Below, piece by piece: positions 1 to 9,521 of a DNA stretch of 64,000 nucleotides (position 1 is its first letter; each line of letters opens with the position of its first letter). Position numbers and translations under genes: made by a program. Source of the DNA: Dyadobacter linearis (GTDB lineage: Bacteria > Bacteroidota > Bacteroidia > Cytophagales > Spirosomataceae); the NCBI RefSeq assembly GCF_907165045.1, contig NZ_CAJRAU010000001.1:124001-188000 (forward strand), given 5' to 3'. The notes under the pieces were generated by a model, which was not told where the DNA came from, ran no database searches, and was given only the letters and a program-made list of their open reading frames with translations.

Positions 1-2
1 TC

Positions 3-878
3 TCCGATTTCAACCGGTTTGGCAAGTATTACAGGGTGATGGCGCAGGCCGACGCTTCCTACCGCGCGGATCCTTCTTCTCTCAATAATATTTACGTAAA
101 AAATACACAGGGCGAAATGGTACCGGCCAACCAGCTGGTGAAGCTGAAACGCGTTTTCGGCCCTGAAACTGTGACGCGGAATAACCTGTACAATGCAGTG
201 GCGATCAACGGAACACCGAAGCCGGGTTACAGTACCGGTGACGCGATCCGGGCGGTGAAAGAAACGGCCGACGAGGTACTTCCCAATAATTACAGAACAG
301 AATGGACGGGTATGACGCGGGAGGAAATCAATGCGGGTTCGCAGATCCTGATCGTTTTCGTACTGAGTCTGGTGTTCGTGTATTTCCTGCTGGCTGCGCA
401 ATATGAAAGCTACATTCTTCCTTTCGCTGTGATCCTGACGATCCCGCTGGGGGTATTCGGAGTAATGCTGTTTATCAATCTGTTTGGTATTGAAAACAAC
501 ATTTACGTACAGGTTGGGCTGATCATGCTGATCGGATTGCTGGCCAAGAACGCGATCCTGATCATGGAATATGCGGTACAACGCCGACGTGCCGGAATGA
601 CCATTATCGAGTCTGCACTGGAAGCTTCGAAGCTGCGTTTGAGACCGATTTTGATGACTTCATTTGCATTCATTGTGGGGTTAATCCCATTAATGCGCGC
701 AACCGGCGGCTCGGCTTTGGGTAACCGTTCGATCGGTACCGGCGCAGTGGGCGGGATGTTGACGGGCGTTATTTTCGGGATTTTCGTGATCCCCGTGCTG
801 TACGTGATCTTCCAGTATTTGCAGGAAAAAGTTGTTCCGATGAAGAAAGAAGAGGAAGTGGCAGCATTGCAGGATTAA
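3..878 (+). CDS. RND efflux transporter, HAE1 (AcrB-like) family, C-terminal part
   Basis: Inner-membrane drug/proton antiporter of a tripartite efflux pump. The reading frame is open from base 3, so the 5' part lies outside the window and only the last 291 or so residues are seen. Visible are the end of the second periplasmic loop (NNIYVKNTQGEMVP, the TM loop typical of the family) and the last transmembrane bundle, with QILIVFVLSLVFVYFLLAAQ, YESYILPFAVILTIPLG, GLIMLIGLLAKNAILIMEYA and the LRPILMTSFAFIVGLIPL motif near the end, all hallmarks of HAE1 pumps. The basic tail ending MKKEEEVAALQD is cytoplasmic. An outer-membrane factor follows 43 bp downstream, the usual order membrane fusion protein-pump-outer membrane factor. 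Substrate cannot be told from this fragment. Confidence 0.95.
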   Translation, partial: SDFNRFGKYYRVMAQADASYRADPSSLNNIYVKNTQGEMVPANQLVKLKRVFGPETVTRNNLYNAVAINGTPKPGYSTGDAIRAVKETADEVLPNNYRTEWTGMTREEINAGSQILIVFVLSLVFVYFLLAAQYESYILPFAVILTIPLGVFGVMLFINLFGIENNIYVQVGLIMLIGLLAKNAILIMEYAVQRRRAGMTIIESALEASKLRLRPILMTSFAFIVGLIPLMRATGGSALGNRSIGTGAVGGMLTGVIFGIFVIPVLYVIFQYLQEKVVPMKKEEEVAALQD

Positions 879-921
879 CAGAACGCCACCTTAAAACACC
901 ACGATTTCAACACAAAAGAGC

Positions 922-2343
922 ATGAAATATATATTGAGTTTTAAAAAATACGCAGTTTTCCTGTTGCTGGCGGCGGTGATCGCTTCCTGCAAAATATCGA
1001 AGGATTACCAGCGGCCCGAACTTGCATTGTCTGAACAATACCGGGACGTGACCTTCGCGGACACAGCTACCATCGCCGACCTTAACTGGAAGGAATTTTT
1101 TCCCGACACCACATTGCAGCGGCTGATTGAGCAGGGTATTAATTATAATGTAGACTTGCAGCTGGCCGTCAAACGCATTGAAATTGCGCAAAGTCAGATG
1201 AAGCAGGCGCGTTTGCTGCAATTGCCCCGCGTCGATCTGCGTGTGACCGGCCAGTACAACCGCCCCTCCGCCAATAGTTTGAACGGGCTCAGTGCGACTA
1301 ACTTTTTAAAGTCGAATCACATTGAAAACTACATTGCGAGCGTCGACCTGAGCTGGGAAGCGGATATCTGGGGAAGGATCAGAAGACAGCAGGAAGCAAC
1401 GCTGGGCGCATATTTGCAGACTTATGAAGCCAGAAAAGCGGTACAGACCCGGCTGGTTTCCGACGTTGCAAAAGGCTTTTTGAATTTGTTGATGCTTGAT
1501 AAACAGCTGGAAATCGCTAAGAACAATCTTGCGCTAAGCGATAATACATTAAAGCTGACCACATTACTTAAGAATGCCGGCGAAGTCACATCACTTTCTG
1601 TTCAGCAGGCCGAGGCGCAGCGCGAGTCGATTGCATTGCTGATCCCGCAGCTGGAACAGGATATTACGATCCAGGAAAATTCCCTGCAGGTATTGACCGG
1701 ACAAATGCCGGCAGCCATCGCGAGGAATGTGAAATTATCGGAAATCAAGATTTACGAAAACCTCGCTACCGGCGTACCCGCAGCATTATTAAGCCGCAGG
1801 CCCGATGTAAGGAGCGCAGAAATGTCGGTTTTGATCGCGAATGCGCAGCTGGGTGTGGCGCAGGCCAATATGTACCCCACGCTGGCGATCACGGCGAGCG
1901 GCGGGATCGAATCCTTCAAATCGAGCAACTGGTTCAATATTCCCGGGTCGTTATTTGGCATCGCGGCTGGTACGATTGCGCGGCCGATTTTTGCCAGAAG
2001 ACAATTGAAAACCGCCGTGGAAGTAGCCAAAACGCAGCGGGAACAATCCGTGATCGAGTTCAGACAGTCGATATTGAATGCGGTGGGAGAAGTTTCAAAC
2101 TCACTCGTGCAAACAGTCAAACTGACCGAGCAGGATTCGATCGCGAACCGACAGGTTGCCATTTTGCAGCAGGCGATCACGAATGCGCAGCTGCTTTATA
2201 AAAGTGATATGGCCAATTATCTGGAAGTGATCACGGCGCAGGGCAATGCATTGCAGGCTGAACTGAACCTCGCATTTATCCGCAGCCAGTCGATGGTAGC
2301 GCGGGTAGAGTTGTACAGGAGCTTGGGCGGCGGCTGGCAATAA
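922..2343 (+). CDS. Outer-membrane efflux factor, TolC/NodT (OprM-like) lipoprotein
   Basis: Outer-membrane channel of the RND pump encoded just upstream. It begins with a lipoprotein signal: MKYILSFKKYAVFLLLAAVIASC with the lipid-modified cysteine at residue 23. At 473 aa it has the length of the NodT family. Two OEP repeats are visible: an N-terminal half with DVDLSWEADIWGRIRRQQEA (the family's W-x-x-D-x-W-G signature) and a C-terminal half with LLSRRPDVRSAEMSV and AQLGVAQANMYPTLAITASGG, the conserved RRPDV and YP motifs. It ends 18 bp before a strong terminator, so it is the last gene of the efflux operon. Start chosen at the ATG directly before the signal peptide. Confidence 0.96.
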   Translation: MKYILSFKKYAVFLLLAAVIASCKISKDYQRPELALSEQYRDVTFADTATIADLNWKEFFPDTTLQRLIEQGINYNVDLQLAVKRIEIAQSQMKQARLLQLPRVDLRVTGQYNRPSANSLNGLSATNFLKSNHIENYIASVDLSWEADIWGRIRRQQEATLGAYLQTYEARKAVQTRLVSDVAKGFLNLLMLDKQLEIAKNNLALSDNTLKLTTLLKNAGEVTSLSVQQAEAQRESIALLIPQLEQDITIQENSLQVLTGQMPAAIARNVKLSEIKIYENLATGVPAALLSRRPDVRSAEMSVLIANAQLGVAQANMYPTLAITASGGIESFKSSNWFNIPGSLFGIAAGTIARPIFARRQLKTAVEVAKTQREQSVIEFRQSILNAVGEVSNSLVQTVKLTEQDSIANRQVAILQQAITNAQLLYKSDMANYLEVITAQGNALQAELNLAFIRSQSMVARVELYRSLGGGWQ

Positions 2344-2360
2344 TATTTCATCAGCAAATG

Positions 2361-2399
2361 AAAATCCCGGACGCAGCATTTAGCGTCCGGGATTTTTTT
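2361..2399. terminator. Bidirectional rho-independent terminator
   Basis: A perfect 14-bp stem, AAAATCCCGGACGC (2361-2374) with GCGTCCGGGATTTT (2383-2396), around an 8-base loop. The stem carries A-rich and T-rich ends, so it works for the efflux operon ending at 2343 and for the DUF3823 gene ending at 2421 on the other strand. Confidence 0.93.
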
Positions 2400-2420
2400 A
2401 TACAAATACAAAAACCGTGG

Positions 2421-3113
2421 CTATTTCAGCATGATCTTCTGCGGCTTGCCAAAGAGCATTTCCCCTACCCCGGAAGTTTTCACGCCGATCCGTGCGTACA
2501 CATAATCGCGGCCGGCCAGAGCAGCAGACAAAGTTGCAGTCAATGTGATCGGTTTCGTCAGGTCGGTAATATTCGCCGCCACTTCCTGCGCATTGCCCGC
2601 ATTGTTATTCGGATCGACGATCGTGGTGGTACCAATGTACAGGTTCACCCTTTCGAGGTTGCGGGAAGTGTTTATTTGTTTGAGGTTAAAAGTCGCATTC
2701 ACTTTTCCTTCGCCTTTGGAATAGGTCTCATTTTCAAACACAAAAAAGGGCTGCACCGGTACATCCAGCTCCTGGGTACCGCTAAGCTGCACGTCGATCG
2801 TGTCGGTATTATCTACCCACGGACCGTTTCCGCGGAGTCGCACCAGTTTGTAGTTTCCGTCAAAAAGCGAGGCAGAGAATGTACCGTCCTGATTTACATA
2901 AACCGGGATTTTGGTAAACAGCTGATACCCCCGCTGCCAGATTTCTAGCTGCACCCCATTCGAGCGCACACCCACCGGCTCGCCATTGAAAACCACGCGG
3001 CCCTTCAATACCGACTTCGGTTCAGCACGGTTATCCTTTTCGCAGGCGCTGAGCACAGTCGCCAGTGCGAGGAGGCCAAGTATCTGATTTACAAATCTAT
3101 TTTTCGTTTTCAT
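2421..3113 (-). CDS. DUF3823 domain lipoprotein, third gene of SusCD operon
   Basis: A 230-aa cell-surface or periplasmic lipoprotein: signal MKTKNRFVNQILGLLALATVLSAC with the lipobox LSAC. After this comes a carboxypeptidase-like beta-sandwich (VLKGRVVFNGEPVGVRSNG) followed by a second sandwich domain, the DUF3823 layout. Family members sit directly after SusD in many Bacteroidota loci and are thought to help bind the substrate, like SusE/F. Here it starts 8 bp after the SusD stop, so it is co-transcribed. The ligand is unknown; the family link rests on the overall pattern and position. Confidence 0.85.
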   Translation of the reverse strand: MKTKNRFVNQILGLLALATVLSACEKDNRAEPKSVLKGRVVFNGEPVGVRSNGVQLEIWQRGYQLFTKIPVYVNQDGTFSASLFDGNYKLVRLRGNGPWVDNTDTIDVQLSGTQELDVPVQPFFVFENETYSKGEGKVNATFNLKQINTSRNLERVNLYIGTTTIVDPNNNAGNAQEVAANITDLTKPITLTATLSAALAGRDYVYARIGVKTSGVGEMLFGKPQKIMLK

Positions 3114-3121
3114 AGTGAATA

Positions 3122-4969
3122 TCAGTGAAATGGGTTCCGGACGATTTTGGGATTATTGTCGATGATAGCCTGGTCGATGGACGAATAATAGTTGCCCATC
3201 TGGAAAAAGCGCGGCGCACGGAAACGGGGCGCAACCAGCTTGTCGAACACGTATTTGTTGTGGGTCGGGTGGCCGGGCCGAACTACGCGATAGGGATACA
3301 GCGCATAGATCACCGCATCGGGATTGGAAGCATTTCCGTTCCAAACCTCGTGCGCAGTCCGCCAGCGGATCAGGTCCCAAACGCGGTGATCTTCAAAAGC
3401 CAGCTCTACGCGCCGCTCGTTTTGCAGCCGCTCGATCGTCAGCGTTTTCAGACTGTTAGCTCCGAAGCCCGCCCGCTCACGGACTACGTTTACGTACTTT
3501 AATGCATTGGCCGTTTTACCCGTTTCCAATGCGGCTTCGGCTGCATTCAGGTAAATTTCGCCTAACCGGAAACGTACCCACCACATATCACTGCGGATTC
3601 CGCGCGTGCTCGACATAGCCGTCTGGTCCACATATTTTCTCAGGTAAAAACCCGAATTGGTAACCTCCGTCTGCGACCGCTGCGGACCTGATGAGCCCGT
3701 AAGCAAGCCGCCGTCATCGTAGGTTGCCCCCAGCGTATTCGACTCTACATTCTGAAAACTTCCGGAAGCATTGTTCCATACTTTCACACCTGCCTGGATC
3801 TGCACGGGCGTGCCACGGAACGAGGTACCCGGATAGATAACAGTACCATAGAGGCGCGCATCTTTATTGGCAAAAACATCCTCCATTTTATCGTAGTACA
3901 CATAATCCGTGTTTGCCGCATTCCTGGTTTTGAGCGTGCCGGGCGTGCCGTCGAGGTATTCGTAATCCTCCACCAGGTTCAGCGAAGGCGTGATCGATGA
4001 AGATGAAAGGTTGTCTTCCCGCACATTTCTCGCAATGTTATCGTAGGTAAACCCGTGCCTTTTATCCTTACTTACCAGATAATCCTGCGCAAGTATCACC
4101 TCTGCATTTGCTGACTTTTTAGTGATCGCATCGTAGAAATTCTCGCCCAGGTTCGGGTTGGTTTTGTAGAGCGAATATTTGCCGCTATTGATGATCTCTT
4201 CCGAAGCCGCCAGCGATTTCGCGTAATAATCTGCCGCCCGCGACGCCGGAATACCTACCTCGCCGCCCGGTGTCGAGATCGGCGACGCCATCAGGTTATT
4301 GTATTTGGCAATAGAGCCTGCGTATAACATAGCGCGACTTTTCAGCGCCATCGCCGTAAACTTGTTGGCGCGGGTATTGCTCCCGTCGTTGCCCAGCTGC
4401 TCTTTGATCGCATCGAGCTCGGAGGCGATGAAATCGTACACTTCTTCCTCCTTGTTCCGCGGCTGCTGTAAATAGGAAGGATCGCCATTGAAGTCGTAGA
4501 TCAACTGCTTCGTTACCAGCGGCACGCCGCCCATTCTTTTAACCAGCTCAAAATAGACAAATGCCCGCAGGAACCGGAATTCGGCAGAAAATTGGGCTTT
4601 TTGTCCTGCCGAAAGCGAGGTACCGAATGTTTCGATATTCTCGATTGCGAGGTTTATGTCCCGGATCAGGCCGTAATCCCAAAGCCGCCAGCGGTCGAAA
4701 GGATAGGAAACGATATTGTTTCGCCCATCATCGTTGTTGGACCACATTGCTTCGTCGTAAGCCGCAAATTCCGCCCAACCAGTGGTGAGTGAAGTGTGCG
4801 CGGGCAGGCGATCGTAATAGTTGGCGAGCAGGCCGGTGATCATTTTGGTATCGTTCCAAACCTGTTCTTCGAGGATTATATTCTGCGGCTTCCTGTCGAG
4901 CCACTGCTCTGCGCAACCCGAAAGGATCAGGATGAGACAGGCCAGGATATATTTGGTAAATCGTTGCAT
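3122..4969 (-). CDS. SusD/RagB-family nutrient-binding outer-membrane lipoprotein
   Basis: A 615-aa SusD-like lipoprotein that caps the SusC barrel and binds substrate. Signal peptide MQRFTKYILACLILILSGC with lipobox LSGC, then the characteristic start EQWLDRKPQN. The N-terminal TPR-like part has FRFLRAFVYFELVKRMGGVPLVT, and the C-terminal SusD signature is present: VRFRLGEIYLNAAEAALETG, followed by VNVVRERAGFG and ERRVELAFEDHRVWDLIRWR. Length is typical. It starts 12 bp after the SusC stop and is followed by a DUF3823 gene, a three-gene uptake operon. No glycoside hydrolase, peptidase or dedicated regulator lies beside it, so the ligand stays open. Confidence 0.96.
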   Translation of the reverse strand: MQRFTKYILACLILILSGCAEQWLDRKPQNIILEEQVWNDTKMITGLLANYYDRLPAHTSLTTGWAEFAAYDEAMWSNNDDGRNNIVSYPFDRWRLWDYGLIRDINLAIENIETFGTSLSAGQKAQFSAEFRFLRAFVYFELVKRMGGVPLVTKQLIYDFNGDPSYLQQPRNKEEEVYDFIASELDAIKEQLGNDGSNTRANKFTAMALKSRAMLYAGSIAKYNNLMASPISTPGGEVGIPASRAADYYAKSLAASEEIINSGKYSLYKTNPNLGENFYDAITKKSANAEVILAQDYLVSKDKRHGFTYDNIARNVREDNLSSSSITPSLNLVEDYEYLDGTPGTLKTRNAANTDYVYYDKMEDVFANKDARLYGTVIYPGTSFRGTPVQIQAGVKVWNNASGSFQNVESNTLGATYDDGGLLTGSSGPQRSQTEVTNSGFYLRKYVDQTAMSSTRGIRSDMWWVRFRLGEIYLNAAEAALETGKTANALKYVNVVRERAGFGANSLKTLTIERLQNERRVELAFEDHRVWDLIRWRTAHEVWNGNASNPDAVIYALYPYRVVRPGHPTHNKYVFDKLVAPRFRAPRFFQMGNYYSSIDQAIIDNNPKIVRNPFH

Positions 4970-4981
4970 AAGGAAATCAGA

Positions 4982-7900
4982 TTAAAAATTGATGGTGAAA
5001 CCGGCATTGAACAGGCGCTGCTGCGGGTACACGAGCGCATTCCCCGACGATATTTCAGGATCGATCTCGTATTTCTTCACATTGTCGATCGAGAACAGAT
5101 TGCTCGCATTGACATAAACCCGGAAACCGTTACTGCCCAGTTTCTTGAATATTTTCTGGTCAAAACTGTAACCCAGCTCGATATTCCGCAAACGGATGTA
5201 GCGCACATTCGTGATCCAGAAATCGCTTTTACGGAAATTCACGTGACTCGAATTGTCTTTACGGATTGCTGGATAAGTACCTGGTATCCATTCACTTGTT
5301 GCATCAAACGGATCGGCGCGGTGCCAGCGGTCTTCGAGCATGAAGTGCGGCGAGGTACCATTGTTCTGATACGGTATTTTCAATTCCCAGGCGCGCTGAA
5401 AGCTTTGCAGCGACGCGCCTGCAAAATCGAAAAACAGTGAAAATCCTTTGTAAGCCACACTTCCGTTCAATGCAAAACTCACATACGGATTCGCTCCCTC
5501 GGCATACCCGATCGGACGCTCGTCGAGGGTATTGATAATTCCGTCCCCGTTGATGTCTTTGTAAATAAAATCACCCGGAAGCTGCGTGCGGTTACCTTGT
5601 TCGTCATTGTTAATAGGGTGACTTTCAATCTGTTCCTGAGACTGGAACTGACCCTCTACCTGGTAACCCCAGTTGATATTACCCCAGCGGTCTACGTACG
5701 AATCGCGGTATTCATTGTAGGAATTACCAAAACGCGGCTTGTAGAAATCGAGGTCGCGGCGGCGTGATAATGTCGCGTTTGCACTCAAAGTATAATCCAC
5801 TTGCCCTACCGAACTTTTGTAGGTCAATACCCCTTCCATTCCGCGGTGCGTATCGCTGTTCAGGTTTTCGTTGGGCAGGGTGTAACCTACTTCCGAAGGC
5901 AGCAAAACGTCGTAGCGCGCGGCTGGCAAACCTTCTCTTTTCCGCTCAAAAATATCAAACTGCCCGCTCAGCTTTCCGCCCAGCAAACCGAAATCAATAC
6001 CAATATTTGAAGAAATATTCGTGATCCAGGAAAGTGTGGTAATAGGAAGTCCGCGAGGTCTTACACCTATGTTATATTGTCCGTTAAAAATGGCGCTTCC
6101 CTGCAAAAAGTTGTAGCCGGGCAAGTAGCTGAAAGGTGCTACAATGAAAGGCTCATTAGCCACAGTCGCATTCCTGTCACTACCGGTGCGGCCATAAGAA
6201 GCCCTGATTTTGAGGCTGCTGAATACATTTTCAAGCTTTCCTTTAAAAAACTCCTCTTCCGAAATCCGCCAGCCCGCCGAAACGCCTGGGAAAAAACCGA
6301 AACGTTTGCCCGGCGCGTACAGAAACGATCCGTCATAACGCCCGACAGCTTCTACAAGGTATTTTTGTTTATAGTTGTAGTTGATCCGGCCAATGTAACC
6401 CGCCCGTGCTTCCGTGCTCCATTCATCGATCAGCAGATCCTGATTCGCAAACGACATGAGCGGAATGTAATTATTTGGAGGCACGGTGTGCACGACCAGG
6501 TAAGTATTCACATTATCCGACTGCTCGTAAGCCGCAACCGCCGACAGTTCATGGTCACCGAAAGTTTTGTTATAATTCAGCTGAAACTGTGCAAAACGGT
6601 CGATGATATTCCGTTTACGGCGCTCACGCCAGGGATTCTGGTTACCACCGCCGGCTACTACATTGTAGGTATCTGTTGCCGTATCATAGTTGTAGGCGTC
6701 ATAAGTGTATTCAAAACCGTCAAAATCGAAGTTGTGGTACTGATAGGAATAGGTACCTTTTGCTTTCAGGCCAAATGCAAAATCGTATTCGGCATAAAAG
6801 TTACCTTTCACAACCCGCGTCAGCTCGTCGACATAACCTGTTATTTCTTTCTTATAGGTAGCAGGATTTACGTTTACATTGTGCGTCTGATTGATGTATT
6901 TCGGGTTATCGTTTGCATAGGGGCGCTCGGTCGGCCACATCGTGAAAATGCTGAGGAACGGGTTGAAATAATCGTCCAGTCCAGGGACTCCCGCCTGAGA
7001 ACGGTTCTCAATGCGGCCACTGATCTGCGCGCCTACTTTCAGTTTTTTGGTCACATAAGATTCTACGTTGGCCTGCACATTGGTACGCTTGAAATTGAAG
7101 TCGCGGATCAATGCATCCTGGTTCAGGTGACCTACGGAAAGGAAATAGCTGACCTTTTCAGTGCCGCCGGAAACGTTCGCATTCAGCGAGTACTGGGGCA
7201 CGTTCGGCCGCATTACCATTTTATAATAATCGAAACTCTGGAATCCCTTTTCGGTCCCTACGCGCCATTTTTCCAGTTCCTCACGGGTAATGGAAGGCGT
7301 ACGCCCCTGATTTACATCGGATTCTACGAGTCCGCGCATGTGCTGGTAGGCGCTCGCGGGTTTTGGGTAGCGGGTAAAATTCTGCAAACCATAATAGGCA
7401 TTGATGTTGATCTTTGCCGGTCCGTCGCCCGCCTTGCCCCTCTTGGTGGTGACCAGCACAACGCCATTTGCAGCTCTTAAACCATAAATAGCAGCGGAGG
7501 CATCTTTCAGAATGGAGACACTTTCAATGTCATTCTGGCCGAGGTTATTGAAGTTGGCAGCGTCGGAAGGTACGCCATCGATCACATACAATGGAGCGCC
7601 CAGGTTACGGATCTGGATCGTAGTGGCCGCACCGGGACGCGCGTCGGCTTTCCGTGCGGTGATCCCCTGCACCCGGCCCACGAGCGCATCGGAAGTACCG
7701 ATCGAAGGCGTGCGTATCAGATCGCGTGCCTGGATATTGCTTACCGCACCCGTTACCGCAGCCGAAGACTGCGTACCATAACCCACCACAACCACTTCTG
7801 TAAGCTCCTCACTACTAGGCAGCAATGTGATCGTAAATGCAGATTGGTTACCAATTGCCACGTCCTGGGAAGTGTAGCCAATGAAGGAGAAGGTGAGCGT

Positions 7901-8185
7901 TTGCGCCGCGTCCTCCACCGATAAACTAAACTGGCCGTCGGTACCTGTGGTGGTTCCTTTACTAGTTCCTTTTACGACCACGCTCACGCCGGGCAGCGGG
8001 CCGTTCTTTTCGTCTACTACCTTGCCCGTGAGGGTTTTGTCAAAACGCTGGTGCACATGCGCAGCTCGTGCGGCGGACGCCGGAACTGTCCCTGCAAAAC
8101 CCTGAAATTGCAGCATTCCGGTCACCGACAAGGCACAAAGGATTCTGCAAAATCCCGGGCGGGAATTTCGTCTGATTAGGTTCAT
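4982..8185 (-). CDS. SusC/RagA-family TonB-dependent outer-membrane transporter
   Basis: A 1067-aa TonB-linked outer-membrane barrel that imports the ligand held by its SusD partner. Signal peptide at the N-terminus (cleavage probably near residue 32), then a carboxypeptidase-like domain (LTGKVVDEKNGPLPGVSVVV), the TonB box region ELTEVVVVGYGTQ, and a plug domain with IRNLGAPLYVIDGVP and SVSILKDASAAIYGLRAANGVVLVTTKRG. A long beta-barrel follows, ending with YPQQRLFNAGFTINF, a proper terminal aromatic residue. First gene of the operon with SusD and DUF3823. No anti-sigma/ECF pair is adjacent and there is no STN domain, so control probably acts at the long upstream region. Confidence 0.97.
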   Translation of the reverse strand: MNLIRRNSRPGFCRILCALSVTGMLQFQGFAGTVPASAARAAHVHQRFDKTLTGKVVDEKNGPLPGVSVVVKGTSKGTTTGTDGQFSLSVEDAAQTLTFSFIGYTSQDVAIGNQSAFTITLLPSSEELTEVVVVGYGTQSSAAVTGAVSNIQARDLIRTPSIGTSDALVGRVQGITARKADARPGAATTIQIRNLGAPLYVIDGVPSDAANFNNLGQNDIESVSILKDASAAIYGLRAANGVVLVTTKRGKAGDGPAKININAYYGLQNFTRYPKPASAYQHMRGLVESDVNQGRTPSITREELEKWRVGTEKGFQSFDYYKMVMRPNVPQYSLNANVSGGTEKVSYFLSVGHLNQDALIRDFNFKRTNVQANVESYVTKKLKVGAQISGRIENRSQAGVPGLDDYFNPFLSIFTMWPTERPYANDNPKYINQTHNVNVNPATYKKEITGYVDELTRVVKGNFYAEYDFAFGLKAKGTYSYQYHNFDFDGFEYTYDAYNYDTATDTYNVVAGGGNQNPWRERRKRNIIDRFAQFQLNYNKTFGDHELSAVAAYEQSDNVNTYLVVHTVPPNNYIPLMSFANQDLLIDEWSTEARAGYIGRINYNYKQKYLVEAVGRYDGSFLYAPGKRFGFFPGVSAGWRISEEEFFKGKLENVFSSLKIRASYGRTGSDRNATVANEPFIVAPFSYLPGYNFLQGSAIFNGQYNIGVRPRGLPITTLSWITNISSNIGIDFGLLGGKLSGQFDIFERKREGLPAARYDVLLPSEVGYTLPNENLNSDTHRGMEGVLTYKSSVGQVDYTLSANATLSRRRDLDFYKPRFGNSYNEYRDSYVDRWGNINWGYQVEGQFQSQEQIESHPINNDEQGNRTQLPGDFIYKDINGDGIINTLDERPIGYAEGANPYVSFALNGSVAYKGFSLFFDFAGASLQSFQRAWELKIPYQNNGTSPHFMLEDRWHRADPFDATSEWIPGTYPAIRKDNSSHVNFRKSDFWITNVRYIRLRNIELGYSFDQKIFKKLGSNGFRVYVNASNLFSIDNVKKYEIDPEISSGNALVYPQQRLFNAGFTINF

Positions 8186-8620
8186 AAATTTTAGTTTTTG
8201 ATTACAGGTGAGAAATAAAGATTTGCATACTGAATTGTTTATTTATATAATTTATTGATAAAATACCAATGAAAATCAGACATAAGTGTATCGTTCGGCA
8301 GATTACGGTCACCTGCCGACCCTATTGAAAAAGCACCTGATTCTGCTGCCGGATCGCGGAATTCATTCAGCACACATCCTAACCCACAGCACTAAACGCA
8401 AGATCAAATCCGTCGCAACCGTATTTAATGTACAGCTGCGACTCAAACTTATTCGATTTTCACAATACAATTTTAAAGCAAAATAATGCTAAAAACATTT
8501 CTTGTTTTGATTAGTACTGACTGTATTTTGATCCATTTTTACATACAATGCATAAAATTGCTGAAAAATACGGCTAGAACCCTTCATTGACGCTTGATAT
8601 GAAAATCAACACCATACACA
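8186..8620. other. Non-coding upstream region of the SusC operon
   Basis: About 435 bp without a convincing gene; AT-rich compared with the flanks. It must hold the promoter for the minus-strand SusC operon. One possible -7 element, TAAGTTTG read on the minus strand (plus coordinates 8444-8451), fits TAnnTTTG but lacks a clear -33 box and would give a leader of about 250 nt. Short reading frames here do not look coding. No RNA gene recognised. Confidence 0.4.
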
Positions 8621-8656
8621 AAAAAACGGGCACGAAGCTAAGCTTCACACCCGTTT
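8619..8656 (-). terminator. Rho-independent terminator of the 8686-9369 gene
   Basis: On the minus strand, AAACGGG/CCCGTTT and GAAGC/GCTTC stems separated by a small symmetric internal loop (CAC/CAC) are followed by a run of T residues. It lies 30 bp after the stop codon of the lipoprotein gene. Confidence 0.8.
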
Positions 8657-8685
8657 CAGACTATTGCAATAGAGGCTGGCTACAT

Positions 8686-9369
8686 TTAATCTTTATACCG
8701 CGAAATGATCAGGTATTTAACTTTTCCTTTTTCCAGATTGATCTGAACATCTTCCGAAATGCCGGATTCGGGCTGGTAGCGGAAATACCACTGAGGCGAA
8801 GCGGCCATTATCGGATCAAAACCTGTCGCGAGGTCTTTTGTCAATAGGCTGATCCGCTCAAATTTGTTGGCGTAAGACTTATCGCCGCTGATCTTTATGA
8901 GCTTCTGGTAAACCACGTCGGCATTGTCGCCCAGCCGGACTGACGAAGATGCGTTCTTTTTCAATGGCCACTGGTCAAGATACCTTCCGCTATTCAGGTA
9001 AATGCTGCTTACTGATCCTGATTTTAACGTGATTTGCACACCCGTTTCGGTGCCGATCTGCTCGTCAAGCAATAAGTACGTGTACAGTTTTAGCCGGCCG
9101 TTAAGTTGACTCAGGTTTGAGGATATATTTCCTACAATGTTGGCGTATTCGATTCCTTTTGGCCTCAGCTGCTGCAACTTGGTGTAGGCGCTTGCCGCTT
9201 CCTCATTGATCGATAGGCCAAGATGTCCGCCCGAGGAAATACTGTCGCGGCTGATCAGGACAGGCCATTTCGGCTCGACAATCGGCTTAGGCTCAACATT
9301 TTCGGTATTCATACAACCACCTAGCAGCAACGCAAAGGCGAAAAACGAGGGTAGCAGGAATTTTTTCAT
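8686..9369 (-). CDS. Lipoprotein of unknown function
   Basis: Not recognised. The ATG at 9369 gives a clean lipoprotein signal (MKKFLLPSFFAFALLLGGC, lipobox LGGC at residue 19), so it is preferred to an in-frame GTG 13 codons upstream. The mature part, about 208 aa, is soluble with short conserved-looking blocks such as GHLGLSINEEAASAYTKLQQ near its start, and a beta-rich C-terminal half (QWYFRYQPESGISEDVQINL) ending in KVKYLIISRYKD. The last segment resembles the repeating beta strands of small outer-membrane-anchored lipoproteins. It has its own terminator and a separate upstream gene, so it is probably monocistronic. Confidence 0.75.
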   Translation of the reverse strand: MKKFLLPSFFAFALLLGGCMNTENVEPKPIVEPKWPVLISRDSISSGGHLGLSINEEAASAYTKLQQLRPKGIEYANIVGNISSNLSQLNGRLKLYTYLLLDEQIGTETGVQITLKSGSVSSIYLNSGRYLDQWPLKKNASSSVRLGDNADVVYQKLIKISGDKSYANKFERISLLTKDLATGFDPIMAASPQWYFRYQPESGISEDVQINLEKGKVKYLIISRYKD

Positions 9370-9483
9370 CAGTAAGAGTTTCGGTAAATCAATACTCAAC
9401 AGACGCACCGCCCTCCTTTTTGGTTGTAACCGTAAAGCGACTTTTATTAAACCGCCTGCATTGCCGATGAACCGAAATTATTT

Positions 9484-9515
9484 CAGTCGGCCAATCTTTA
9501 CTGACTGGCCGGCTG
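9484..9515 (-). terminator. Probable terminator of the sorbosone dehydrogenase-like gene
   Basis: Inverted repeat CAGTCGGCCA (9484-9493) and TGGCCGGCTG (9506-9515), nine of ten positions Watson-Crick plus one wobble, with a 12-base loop, 6 bp beyond the stop codon at 9522. The T-run on the minus strand is weak, so efficiency is uncertain. Confidence 0.55.
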
Positions 9516-9521
9516 CCTTAT

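Noticed and set aside
2358..2948. 196-codon plus-strand frame beginning inside the terminator
   Set aside because: It runs antisense through the DUF3823 gene and starts within the hairpin.
4796..5440. 214-codon antisense frame across the SusC/SusD junction
   Set aside because: Overlaps two strong genes and shows no protein features.
6077..7480. 467-codon open frame on the plus strand inside the SusC gene
   Set aside because: It lies fully antisense to a well-matched SusC gene, its protein has no signal or known motif, and long antisense frames are common where codon bias avoids stop triplets on the other strand.
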